NCBI RefSeq assembly: GCF_003259335.1
Contig: NZ_QLLL01000008.1
Coordinates: 1-64,000, forward strand
Direction: 5' to 3'
From: Chitinophaga skermanii
Lineage (GTDB): Bacteria > Bacteroidota > Bacteroidia > Chitinophagales > Chitinophagaceae
Length of the DNA: 64,000 bases
The position numbers and the translations under genes were made by a program. This document shows, in pieces, positions 26,669-33,804 of the stretch; positions within the stretch are counted from its first letter, which is position 1; every line of letters begins with the position of its first letter. The notes under the pieces were generated by a model. That model worked only from the letters and a program-made list of their open reading frames with translations, did not search any database and had not been told where the DNA came from.

Positions 26669-27607
26669 ATGTCATTTGATATTCGCTCCTTTGAAGAAAA
26701 TGGTTTTCAAATCATCGCCCTGGTTGATAAAAAATCACAAACCCAAGTAGAAATCATCCCTGCTTACGGCGCTATGTTGCACGCCTTCAAAATTCAACAC
26801 AAAGGCAGCCAACTCAATTGTATCGACGGCTACCGCGATAAAAACGACTACGAAAAAGAGGTGCGCAACAGTTTCAAAAGCGTAAAATTAAGTCCATTCG
26901 CTTGTAGAATCAACGATGGCGCATATAATTGGCAAAGCCAACAGTATAAAGTTGAAAAAACGCCAATCCATGGGTTATTGTTCGACCAGGCATTTACCAT
27001 TACGCAACAACAGGCTGAAGATGCCTATGCATCCGTTACCATGCAACATGCTTACAAAGCTACTGATGGGGGCTATCCATTTACTTACACATGCCATGTT
27101 CAGTATCGACTATTACAAGATACACAATTAGAAGTAACTTCTACCATTACAAATACCCATAATGCCACCATTCCAATCATGGACGGTTGGCACCCGTATT
27201 TCACTACCGGTACACCAGTGGATCAACTACAATTACGCATGGCCTCCACCGATATCGTGGAATTCAATGATAAACTCATTCCAACAGGTAAAACCTTACC
27301 GTACGAAGCATTTGAACAACTAGGTAGCTTAAACGGGGTGTTTCTTGATAATTCATTCATTCTCAATCAACAAGCAAAGCAACCACTGGCTTCCCTTATA
27401 GATCCGGTAAAAGGTATTACTATCGATTTCTACCCGCAGCCATCGTACCCTATTTTACAAGTTTATACACCTCCGCATCGTAATAGCATTGCAATCGAAA
27501 ACCTTAGCGGAGCGCCAGATGCGTTCAATAACGGTATTGGTTTAGTCCAATTGGCACCCGGTCAAAGTAAAAGTTTCACCACTACGATTCAAATCACATC
27601 AAAGTAG
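26669..27607 (+). CDS. Aldose 1-epimerase (mutarotase) family protein
   Basis: Protein of 312 residues of the galactose mutarotase-like beta-sandwich fold, without a signal peptide. The acceptor histidines are in TPIHGLLFDQ (about residue 98) and DGWHPYF; the base glutamate is probably in NSIAIENLSGAPDAFNNG. It should interconvert alpha and beta anomers of an aldose; family members act on galactose, glucose or hexose-6-phosphates, and the sequence does not decide. It is divergent from the giant T9SS gene, with 120 bp between. Confidence 0.88.
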   Translation: MSFDIRSFEENGFQIIALVDKKSQTQVEIIPAYGAMLHAFKIQHKGSQLNCIDGYRDKNDYEKEVRNSFKSVKLSPFACRINDGAYNWQSQQYKVEKTPIHGLLFDQAFTITQQQAEDAYASVTMQHAYKATDGGYPFTYTCHVQYRLLQDTQLEVTSTITNTHNATIPIMDGWHPYFTTGTPVDQLQLRMASTDIVEFNDKLIPTGKTLPYEAFEQLGSLNGVFLDNSFILNQQAKQPLASLIDPVKGITIDFYPQPSYPILQVYTPPHRNSIAIENLSGAPDAFNNGIGLVQLAPGQSKSFTTTIQITSK

Positions 27608-27823
27608 TAGTACGCTGTTTTGTACTTCATATTCAAGGCGCTGTAATTGACTAAACCCAATATCAGCGCCTATTTTCATCGTTTTCACATATTCTGGCAT
27701 AGTGTTTGGCTACTCTTATACGACACGGTAAAAATGCAAGATATCTTTCTTGACAAGACCGCGTCCTCGGTATGTTTATGTTCCTGTGTGTTGTCGAATT
27801 TATCGAGTATTAAATTTTTGAAG

Positions 27824-27985
27824 ATGAATATTTTATTTTATGCCATTGCAGCAATGTTCGTTATTGGGTGGATATTAAGCGTATTCTTATTTGCATTAGG
27901 TGGAATTGTACACATTTTACTGGTTTTAGCGATTATTTCTATCTTACTGCAAATGGTGCGTACTACTGAAAAGCACCATCAATAG
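27824..27985 (+). CDS. lmo0937-like small membrane protein
   Basis: A 53-residue protein: MNILFYAIAAMFVIGWILS, a short FALGG turn, VHILLVLAIISILLQMV, and a polar tail. Two membrane helices with a central GG-x-x-H is the pattern of the lmo0937/DUF5670 family, common in Bacteroidota and Firmicutes and often stress-associated; the biochemical function is unknown. ATG 27824 is chosen because the family starts directly with the first helix; an open frame extends upstream to 27647 but its extra 59 residues look non-coding. 27608-27823 holds no other feature. Confidence 0.8.
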   Translation: MNILFYAIAAMFVIGWILSVFLFALGGIVHILLVLAIISILLQMVRTTEKHHQ

Positions 27986-27989
27986 CTTG

Positions 27990-29408
27990 TTAGCCCAAGA
28001 TTTTCTCTTTAAGTTTCTTTCTAGTAGGCAAAATAGTACGAGGTAAACGACAAAGTAGGATCAACACGCCTATCAAACATAAAATGTTAATAGCCGTTCC
28101 TACCGTAAAAGCCAACTTAAAAGATGCGATGTTACCCGGTTTTCCCACTATATAATAAAAGACACCCCCAGTTAACGCGATGCCCATAGCGCCAAAAAGC
28201 TGTTGTGCAGTTGAATAAACCCCCGAGGCATTCCCCACGAGGTGAGCCGGTAAATTTTTCAAAGCAATATTTGCAAAAGAAGGCAATACCAATGCCACCC
28301 CGAAACCATGTACAAATAGAAGAGTATGGAGGTTGATGGATGAGGGTTGAGTGAAGATGCCCATTAATTGCAGCAATAAGGATGACATTATTAAGAATGT
28401 GCCTAATATTAACACGCTTTTTCCAAAGCGTAAAACCCATCGCGCACTCATAAATGAGGCAATTATGAACCCAGCCCCTTGGCAAACAACGAGTAGACTT
28501 GCTTGACTTGGGGAGAAGTGTAATCCTTCTTGTAAAAAGATGGAAAGGATGAAAAAATAGGCATCCAACATCATCATGAATAACGCAACCGCAATAATGG
28601 CTGTGTTAAAGCTTTTATAGTTGAATAATTGGGGGTTAAGAATACTTTTATCTTTTCTGTTTTGAAGATGAAAGTAAAAGTAAATGGCTAATAAGAAAGC
28701 CGCCATGCCGGTTAGTATCGAGATCAATATGGGGAAATCTTCGCTCATTGTTAGCACAATAAAAATCAATACCAACAAAGCACTTAACATCATTGCTCCT
28801 TTATAATCTAATTCCAAAGCCTTGTCATCTTTCGAGCGAGGAAGAAAATGCTTCGCCATTAATATCGCCAATACACATACAGGCACATTTACAAGGAAAA
28901 TCAAACGCCATGGTTGCGTAATCATATCTAATTCTACAAAATAGCCACCTAAATACTGACCTAGCATTGTACCAATGCCTATTGTAATCCCAAACCAGCC
29001 AAGTGCATAAGTGCGTTCTTGGTGTTCCGGGAATAAAACTTGTATAAAGGATAATACCTGTGGAGACAACATGGCAGCAGCTGCTCCTTGGAAAAAACGC
29101 ATACTGATTAGCATAGAAGGTGAAATGGCAAGACCGCAACCAATCGACGTAAACATGAACAACCCTAACCCCGTTATAAATAACTGTTTACGACCGAAAT
29201 AGTCGCCTAGTTTTCCCCCGCTAATTAAGAATGAAGCAAAACCTACCATATACATAGCTACCACTAGTTGTACCGAACTATGCTTGGCTCCTAATCCTTG
29301 CTGAATGGCAGGAATTGCTACGTTCACGATGAAAATATCAATGATTGTTAATAAATGTGCCATCAATAACACAATCAATGATATCCATTTCCTATGAATA
29401 ATTTTCAT
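27990..29408 (-). CDS. MFS drug exporter, DHA2 (EmrB/QacA) family
   Basis: Transporter of 472 residues with 14 predicted helices. MFS motif A (GGKLGDYFGRKQLF) lies between helices 2 and 3. LTIIDIFIVNVAIPAIQQGL is the DHA2 motif D1 in helix 1, and GWFGITIGIGTMLGQYLGG is the antiporter motif C-like segment. It should export hydrophobic or cationic compounds against protons. It lies directly downstream of a TetR gene on the same strand (42-bp gap) with a shared operator motif in the gap, so it is very probably the target of that repressor. Confidence 0.92.
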   Translation of the reverse strand: MKIIHRKWISLIVLLMAHLLTIIDIFIVNVAIPAIQQGLGAKHSSVQLVVAMYMVGFASFLISGGKLGDYFGRKQLFITGLGLFMFTSIGCGLAISPSMLISMRFFQGAAAAMLSPQVLSFIQVLFPEHQERTYALGWFGITIGIGTMLGQYLGGYFVELDMITQPWRLIFLVNVPVCVLAILMAKHFLPRSKDDKALELDYKGAMMLSALLVLIFIVLTMSEDFPILISILTGMAAFLLAIYFYFHLQNRKDKSILNPQLFNYKSFNTAIIAVALFMMMLDAYFFILSIFLQEGLHFSPSQASLLVVCQGAGFIIASFMSARWVLRFGKSVLILGTFLIMSSLLLQLMGIFTQPSSINLHTLLFVHGFGVALVLPSFANIALKNLPAHLVGNASGVYSTAQQLFGAMGIALTGGVFYYIVGKPGNIASFKLAFTVGTAINILCLIGVLILLCRLPRTILPTRKKLKEKILG

Positions 29409-29418
29409 ATATGATTAA

Positions 29419-29436
29419 TAGAACGATCTATCTATT
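29419..29436. promoter_or_regulatory. TetR operator copy between tetR and the exporter
   Basis: TAGA-ACGA-TCTA (29419-29430) continuing as TCTATTT matches the half-sites of the better palindrome upstream of tetR (30028-30049), implying repression of the exporter by the same protein. Confidence 0.55.
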
Positions 29437-29450
29437 TTCAAGTAAAAAAA

Positions 29451-30002
29451 TTATATTATTCCTTTAACAGTTGCTTTTACTGTTTCTAAATCTTTAGTAT
29501 GCCCATAAATCGTTGCTGACACTATGCCTCCTTCAATCATCAAGAAAATACCATCAGCCAATTGAGCTTTTGAACCTTCGCCAATTTGCATGAGGAGGTT
29601 TTTAACTAAATGTCGATGCTTCTCTTTATGTTGCTGAACGAACTGTTGTACAACTGAATCTTCACGCCCAATTTCAGCATTAATTTTAATGAAATGACAA
29701 CCCGAAAATCCACTATCCTGCTGTAGTTTGATGCGGTAGTCAATTAAAAGAAGTAACATTTTTTTGGGATCAGTTTCTTCTCCAATAAAAGCGGCTAAAC
29801 CTGAAAAGAAGTTCAATTCTTGTTGCTCTAAATAATGGTAAAGTAATTCTTGCTTCGATTTGAAATGCTTATATAATGAACCAATAGCAATATCTGCCTC
29901 TGCAATTATTTGGTTAATACCAGTTTGGTAATAACCCTGGTGATAAAATAAACGCGCCGCAGTTTCTGAAATTCTTTCCTGCACACTCGATGCTTTTGCC
30001 AT
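29451..30002 (-). CDS. TetR-family transcriptional repressor
   Basis: Protein of 183 residues. The N-terminal helix-turn-helix is RISETAARLFYHQGYYQTGINQIIAEADIAIGSLYKHFKSKQELLYHYLE, the standard TetR arrangement, here read as residues 10-57. The ligand-binding half (60-183) resembles the LmrA/YxaF type and contains a single Cys in SGCHFIKINAEIG. It should repress itself and the DHA2 exporter downstream: palindromes with the same half-site lie in front of both genes. Confidence 0.9.
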   Translation of the reverse strand: MAKASSVQERISETAARLFYHQGYYQTGINQIIAEADIAIGSLYKHFKSKQELLYHYLEQQELNFFSGLAAFIGEETDPKKMLLLLIDYRIKLQQDSGFSGCHFIKINAEIGREDSVVQQFVQQHKEKHRHLVKNLLMQIGEGSKAQLADGIFLMIEGGIVSATIYGHTKDLETVKATVKGII

Positions 30003-30027
30003 GCTTTTTTCTTCAAAAGTAATATAA

Positions 30028-30049
30028 AAATAGATAACTCTATCTATTT
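30028..30049. promoter_or_regulatory. TetR operator upstream of tetR
   Basis: AAATAGATA (30028-30036), spacer ACTC, TATCTATTT (30041-30049): perfect 9-bp arms. A minus-strand -7-like TACTTTTG lies at 30021-30014, so the palindrome falls in the promoter spacer where repressor binding would block it. Confidence 0.7.
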
Positions 30050-30160
30050 TATTTGCAAGAGTTTTTAAGGTGATTCAGCAATTTTGTAATAGCTTTAACA
30101 TACGATTTTCACTATAAACTACGTGTATTAACTATTTTGAGGCCTTATTGTTAATTAAGT

Positions 30161-30889
30161 ATGAAGAAGCTTTTTTTACTATTCATTACCCTGTTCACGC
30201 TAGCGATTACTTTTGGAACCCAACAAGCTAAGGCACAAGTCACCGTACGTGGGCAAATTTTAGACGCCGGTAATCGCAAACCATTATATCCTGCTACCAT
30301 TCGGAACAAGAATAGAAAATTAACTGCTTTTGCGGATAAAGGAGGTTTTTATCGTATAAATGCATACCCAGCCGATACATTAGTATTTTCATTCTTAGGT
30401 TACGAGGCGGATACACTGGTTGTGAAAACAATGGGTGGCAATTTCGTGTATGATGTATCGCTTAGCAAATCTGAACGTTTCTTAACTACCGTAGAAGTTT
30501 CTTCCAAGTATAATGCTTACCAATTAGATTCAATGGCACGCCGCGAAGAATTCTCTACTTTCTTGGATTTACCTAAACAGCAATTAGCAGAAACCAATAC
30601 GCATACAGGTTTCGGACTTGTATTTAGTCCTTTCACACGCTATAGCCGCAAGGAAAAAGACAAACGTAAATTCCAAGAATACTTTGCTAAAAATGAAGAA
30701 TCAGAATATATCGGTTTCCGTTATTCCCGCGATTATGTAGGTAAAGTTTCAGGGCTTTCAGGCGATTCTCTCACTACATTTATGAGCTCCAATATGCCGA
30801 AATACGCAGATCTACGCGCTATGTCGAACGAAGATCTAGTTTTCTGGATTTCTGAAAGAGCGTTAAAGTTTAGAGGAAAGAAACCGTAA
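30161..30889 (+). CDS. Secreted/periplasmic CarboxypepD_reg-like domain protein
   Basis: Protein of 242 residues with a signal peptide (ending TQQAKAQ at about residue 26). A carboxypeptidase-regulatory-like beta-sandwich follows: VTVRGQILDAGNRKPLYPATI...ADKGGFYRINAYPADTLVFSFLGYEAD (about 28-100), the domain that also opens many SusC proteins. The C-terminal half (110-242), rich in Ser, Arg, Lys and Phe, is unrecognised. No outer-membrane barrel is attached, so it is one of the free-standing members common in Bacteroidota. Function unknown. It converges on the protease/sigma genes. Confidence 0.8.
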   Translation: MKKLFLLFITLFTLAITFGTQQAKAQVTVRGQILDAGNRKPLYPATIRNKNRKLTAFADKGGFYRINAYPADTLVFSFLGYEADTLVVKTMGGNFVYDVSLSKSERFLTTVEVSSKYNAYQLDSMARREEFSTFLDLPKQQLAETNTHTGFGLVFSPFTRYSRKEKDKRKFQEYFAKNEESEYIGFRYSRDYVGKVSGLSGDSLTTFMSSNMPKYADLRAMSNEDLVFWISERALKFRGKKP

Positions 30890-30909
30890 GGGGAATAAAA
30901 ATATTGAAG

Positions 30910-30940
30910 GGCGGTCTGCTTATACGGTAGGCCGTTTTTT
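30910..30940 (+). terminator. Terminator after the CarboxypepD_reg-like gene
   Basis: CGGTCT (30912-30917) and AGGCCG (30929-30934) pair with one G-T, followed by six T. Confidence 0.65.
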
Positions 30941-30960
30941 ATGACTCTATTATAAAAAAC

Positions 30961-30988
30961 ACGCCGCTTAGCAAGAACTAAGCGGCGT
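30961..30988. terminator. Bidirectional terminator, end of the sigma/protease operon
   Basis: ACGCCGCTTAG (30961-30971) pairs perfectly with CTAAGCGGCGT (30978-30988), loop CAAGAA. The A run just before it is a T tract for the minus strand, so it mainly ends the protease transcript. Confidence 0.9.
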
Positions 30989-31032
30989 TTATTGTTAAAT
31001 ATTGGTTTGATGGAAAAACTTCCATTGTTTGC

Positions 31033-32139
31033 CTATTGGTTGTACACTTTTACCATGTATACAAAGTCTTCTAGCTTTTTGATTTGATCTTTGCGATCTA
31101 AGCCATCCAATGTATTCTTTTGTTTAAGGTCTTTCCTCGAGAATTTATCTTTCGGTAATTCGTCAAATACACGTTTCAAATTGATCGATTTCACAGCGAA
31201 GGCAATACCATCTGACGCTGTTTGCTTGCCTGTAACAATGCCTATGATGTTACCTTTATTGTCCATTAATGGTGCACCACTATTACCTGGATAAACTGGA
31301 ATGTTTACTTGGTAAGAAGAAGTATCACCATTGAAACCCGTTTGCGCTGAAATATATCCTTTGCCATATACAATCTCATCTCTAGGGAAGCCCATGGTAA
31401 ACACGTCTTCACCAACATTCACTTTTTCTGGCTTTAAGGTATAAGGCAATGGATGGTTTTTGAAACTAGAATCTACCACGCGAATAATTGCCAAATCGCT
31501 CGTTACATCTTCAAAAATGCTAACTGCTTTGAAGCTTTCGCCTTTTGTATTTTGAATATAAATGGAATCTGCACCAGCTACTACGTGGTAGTTCGTGATC
31601 ATATACCCATTGCGCGTAATGGCAAAACAAGTACCGCCGAACTGCCCAGGATTCACAGGTCCTTTTTTATTCCGATCGTTTATATTGGTAATAAGTTGTT
31701 TCTGAGAATTTTGGATGTTCGTCAACTCCCTTTTCACGCCTTCGAATTGTGCTACTGTACTTTTATGACTGGCATCTTGCATGAAATAAATTGTAGTCAG
31801 CGATGTAAACAAGGCAATACAAGCAGCCGCGGTAAGGTTGAGTAACGTTTTGCGGCGGATGGAAAAGATTGTAGGTGTTTTAACTGCTTCTTGGGGTTGA
31901 ATATCTTCTTTCATAGCAGTAACATCCAAACCGGCATGGATCTTATCCATTTTGTGCATCAACATCTTACGGTTACCATGCGCGGAAAATTGTTGTAACA
32001 GCACTTGGTGTGATACCACTTGCTGATCAATTTCCGGGTTGGTACTACGTAACGATTCGAATGCAGCCCTTTCGGCGGCACTCATTTCGCCATTTAAATA
32101 GCGATCGATTTCTTGTATAAGATGCAGTTCGTTCATCAC
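31033..32139 (-). CDS. Fusion of anti-sigma domain, membrane helix and trypsin-like serine protease
   Basis: Protein of 368 residues. Residues 1-75 (LHLIQEIDRYLNGEMSAAER...NPEIDQQV) look like the cytoplasmic N-terminus of Bacteroidota anti-sigma factors. One membrane helix lies at about 99-119, then a polar, probably coiled segment (125-158). A chymotrypsin-fold protease domain follows (about 168-330) with an intact catalytic triad: His185 in NYHVV, Asp215 in TSDLAIIRV, Ser287 in YPGNSGAPL, as in HtrA/DegS. No PDZ domain is visible. The gene follows the ECF sigma gene after 18 bp, so the sigma factor is the expected partner. I infer a single-protein sensor: cytoplasmic sigma binding coupled to an extracytoplasmic protease. 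The start could be either of two adjacent ATGs. Confidence 0.85.
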   Translation of the reverse strand: MMNELHLIQEIDRYLNGEMSAAERAAFESLRSTNPEIDQQVVSHQVLLQQFSAHGNRKMLMHKMDKIHAGLDVTAMKEDIQPQEAVKTPTIFSIRRKTLLNLTAAACIALFTSLTTIYFMQDASHKSTVAQFEGVKRELTNIQNSQKQLITNINDRNKKGPVNPGQFGGTCFAITRNGYMITNYHVVAGADSIYIQNTKGESFKAVSIFEDVTSDLAIIRVVDSSFKNHPLPYTLKPEKVNVGEDVFTMGFPRDEIVYGKGYISAQTGFNGDTSSYQVNIPVYPGNSGAPLMDNKGNIIGIVTGKQTASDGIAFAVKSINLKRVFDELPKDKFSRKDLKQKNTLDGLDRKDQIKKLEDFVYMVKVYNQ

Positions 32140-32157
32140 TAACTAACCCCTTTTCTT

Positions 32158-32724
32158 TTATTTATATTGAGCAAAAAATAGTTTCTTCAGCCTTACCAAA
32201 CATTTATACTTTTGGTTTTTAGCGTTTTCAGCATTGGTATACCCAAACTTTTCGGCGATTTCCTGCATGTTTTTCTTTTGCAGGTAATAATCTTCCAAAA
32301 TTGTTTTACAAGGTTCACCGATGTGCTGCATCGCTTGTTCCATCATTATAAACTGCTGGTCCTTTTCTTCATGCTGGTCCAAAGTATCTTCAACGGGTAC
32401 AATTTCTTCCAAGGTATCGTTCATGGGGTAAAGATGGGAGCCTCCTTGGAGTTTCTTTAGCCATAAACGGCGACAAACACTATAAAGAAAGGTTGTTAGC
32501 TTGCTAGAAAGGATAAAATCGCCTTCCTGCACCTTTTCATATAATACAATGATCGCCTCCTGGAAAATATCTTTCGCGTCGTCTTCAGAGCCATTATTCA
32601 GCAAAATCATCCGTAAAACCATTGGAAAATTCTCCTTATAGATGATTTCCAATGCTTTATCGTTATTTGCTGCAAGTCCTTGCAGTAATTCTTGGTCCTT
32701 TTCTATGTTCAAAAGATTATTCAC
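32158..32724 (-). CDS. ECF-type RNA polymerase sigma factor
   Basis: Protein of 188 residues. Region 2 is in ALEIIYKENFPMVLRMILLNNGSEDDAKDIFQEAIIVLYEKV (about 24-66) and continues through LTTFLYSVCRRLWLKKL; region 4 with its helix-turn-helix is near 130-180 (CKTILEDYYLQKKNMQEIAEKFGYTNAENAKNQKYKCLVRLKKLF). The start is GTG 32724: an in-frame stop lies two codons upstream, so no longer version exists. It probably activates its own operon; GGTTACC followed by GTATTAA is found just upstream and again before the divergent lipoprotein gene. Confidence 0.92.
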   Translation of the reverse strand: MNNLLNIEKDQELLQGLAANNDKALEIIYKENFPMVLRMILLNNGSEDDAKDIFQEAIIVLYEKVQEGDFILSSKLTTFLYSVCRRLWLKKLQGGSHLYPMNDTLEEIVPVEDTLDQHEEKDQQFIMMEQAMQHIGEPCKTILEDYYLQKKNMQEIAEKFGYTNAENAKNQKYKCLVRLKKLFFAQYK

Positions 32725-32727
32725 TAA

Positions 32728-32756
32728 TTAATACTATTAATAGCCGATTGGTAACC
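32728..32756 (-). promoter_or_regulatory. Candidate ECF promoter of the sigma operon
   Basis: On the minus strand GGTTACC (32756-32750) is followed after 15 bp by GTATTAA (32734-32728). The same pair with a 14-bp spacer precedes the divergent lipoprotein gene. If -10 is placed correctly, the mRNA would start at or just inside the GTG start codon, giving a leaderless message; that makes this site less certain than its partner. Confidence 0.4.
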
Positions 32757-32801
32757 CCAAAGTACCGAAAAATATTTTTTTTATTTTTTTTTCAAACTGC
32801 G

Positions 32802-32829
32802 GGTTACCTTTCTTTCGTTTGCGTATAAA
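32802..32829 (+). promoter_or_regulatory. Candidate ECF promoter of the small lipoprotein gene
   Basis: GGTTACC (32802-32808), 14 bp, GTATAAA (32823-32829), about 40 bp before the ATG. It matches the minus-strand pair upstream of the sigma gene, the usual sign of ECF autoregulation plus a neighbouring target. Confidence 0.45.
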
Positions 32830-32868
32830 GGTTAAATAATTATTTCAAACAACTTAAATCATTGTACA

Positions 32869-33072
32869 ATGAAAAACACTTTGAAAATTGGTTTCTTGGC
32901 ATTAGCTATCGGTTTCTTCGCAGCATCTTGCGGTGGTTCTACAACTCCTGCTACTGATTCTACAGCTGTAGCTCCTGCTGTTGATTCAGCTGCTGTTACT
33001 CCAGCTCCTGCTGATTCAGCTGTTGCTCCAGTTGATTCTGCTGCTACTGCTCCTGCTGATTCTGCAAAATAA
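32869..33072 (+). CDS. Small Ala/Pro/Asp/Ser-repeat lipoprotein
   Basis: A 67-residue precursor. The signal peptide ends in the lipobox FAASC, with Cys21 as lipidation site. The mature part is almost only Ala, Pro, Asp, Ser, Thr and Val in loose DSA-x-x-P repeats (PAVDSAAV, PAPADSAVAPVDSAATAPADSA), so it should be an extended, flexible chain on the membrane. Divergent from the sigma gene and behind a matching promoter motif, it is the best candidate for a target or signal molecule of the sigma/protease system; that link is inference. Confidence 0.85.
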   Translation: MKNTLKIGFLALAIGFFAASCGGSTTPATDSTAVAPAVDSAAVTPAPADSAVAPVDSAATAPADSAK

Positions 33073-33099
33073 TTTTAGCAAGCATTTAGCTTTTATATA

Positions 33100-33132
33100 A
33101 ACCACTGCCCAACGGCGGTGGTTTTGTTTTTT
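33100..33132 (+). terminator. Terminator of the small lipoprotein gene
   Basis: AACCACTGCC (33100-33109) pairs with GGCGGTGGTT (33114-33123; one T-G pair), followed by TTGTTTTTT. Between here and 33481 I see no ORF; the stretch holds an AT-rich palindrome near 33187-33204 and the two operator-like palindromes listed next. Confidence 0.88.
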
Positions 33133-33328
33133 ATACAATTCCCTTAATTTGCTCGCCCCCCTTCTAGCGAAAATTGTACCTCTTTTATATATATTATATA
33201 TAGCTCCCCCCCCCTAAAAGTTCGCATTCCTACCCTTTAAAGTTTCCTTGTAAACATGTAAACCCAACGCAGCAAAGACTTTTCGATATTTTCCCCTTTC
33301 ATTGCTCGTTTTTATATCAAATAAAATA

Positions 33329-33367
33329 TTGCTATAGCAACCAATGTATTGTTATTTGCTATAGCAA
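33329..33367. promoter_or_regulatory. Two copies of the perfect palindrome TTGCTATAGCAA
   Basis: Identical 12-bp perfect palindromes at 33329-33340 and 33356-33367, 27 bp apart, in non-coding DNA 115 bp before the aromatic-operon promoter. Exact duplication of an exact palindrome strongly suggests a dimeric regulator's operators. Which transcript they serve is open. Confidence 0.6.
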
Positions 33368-33481
33368 GTATTGAAAAACAGCTTATTTCATCATTTTTAA
33401 GAGTTAATTGGTTGGTTTTTTTGATAATATTATGGTTACACCCCTCGATTATTAAAATTTATTTAATTTTTGGTGTGCCTA

Positions 33482-33512
33482 TTTGTGGAATTTAAATCCT
33501 GTCTTATTTTTG
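33482..33512 (+). promoter_or_regulatory. Promoter of the aromatic amino-acid operon
   Basis: TTTG (33482-33485), 19-bp spacer, TATTTTTG (33505-33512): a full match to the Bacteroidota consensus. Transcription should start around 33518, shortly before the first leader ORF. Confidence 0.85.
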
Positions 33513-33534
33513 TTGTACAATAACAAAAGAACAA

Positions 33535-33600
33535 ATGACGCTACAAAGAACTTTCGGTTACTTTTATGGTTTTTACTTTTTCTGGTACCAGGAGAGGTAG
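33535..33600 (+). CDS. Aromatic leader peptide 1 (21 residues)
   Basis: ATG 33535 to TAG 33598. Of 21 residues, 5 are Phe, 4 Tyr and 1 Trp, concentrated in FGYFYGFYFFWY. The position between promoter and terminator, upstream of a Phe/Tyr pathway operon, fits an attenuation leader that stalls when charged tRNA-Phe, tRNA-Tyr or possibly tRNA-Trp runs short. AGGAGG at 33599-33604 overlaps the stop codon and can pair with CCTCCT at 33643-33648 in the terminator's 5' arm, forming the antiterminator; a ribosome at the stop would mask it. A small TAGTAT/ATACTA hairpin (33614-33634) sits in the antiterminator loop and may help close it. Confidence 0.88.
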   Translation: MTLQRTFGYFYGFYFFWYQER

Positions 33601-33637
33601 GAGGTTCATTATGTAGTATAAAAATAAAATACTAAAT

Positions 33638-33669
33638 GAGGGCCTCCTGATCGGAGGCCCTTCTTTTTT
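33638..33669 (+). terminator. First aromatic attenuator terminator
   Basis: GGGCCTCC (33640-33647), loop TGATC, GGAGGCCC (33653-33660), then TTCTTTTTT. Eight GC-rich pairs make a strong terminator. Its 5' arm contains the CCTCCT that can alternatively pair with the end of leader 1. Confidence 0.92.
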
Positions 33670-33693
33670 ACACAAATTCATTTTTCAAGCATT

Positions 33694-33774
33694 ATGCAAA
33701 AGTTAGTTCACCTGTATTTTAGTTACTTCTTTTATTACTTCTTTTATGCGAAGAAGACAGGGACTCTTTTGTAA
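33694..33774 (+). CDS. Aromatic leader peptide 2 (26 residues)
   Basis: ATG 33694 to TAA 33772. Of 26 residues, 5 are Tyr and 5 Phe, with the block YFSYFFYYFFY. It starts only after the first terminator, so it is transcribed when attenuator 1 reads through. Its last codons contain GGGACTCTT (33760-33768), which can form nine pairs (one G-T) with AAGGGTCCC (33805-33813), the 5' side of terminator 2. Ribosomes finishing the peptide would cover that strand and allow termination; stalling on the Tyr/Phe block would leave it free. Function is inferred from composition, order and pairing. Confidence 0.87.
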   Translation: MQKLVHLYFSYFFYYFFYAKKTGTLL

Positions 33775-33804
33775 ACACTTGAACATACAATACTAGGTTA
33801 CATG

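Noticed and set aside
27647..27823. N-terminal extension of the lmo0937-like protein
   Set aside because: The extra 59 residues are Cys/His/Phe-rich without a pattern; family members start directly with the first membrane helix.
30961..30988. Perfect 11-bp hairpin considered as a regulatory RNA element
   Set aside because: The A run next to it makes a terminator for the minus-strand operon, which explains it fully.
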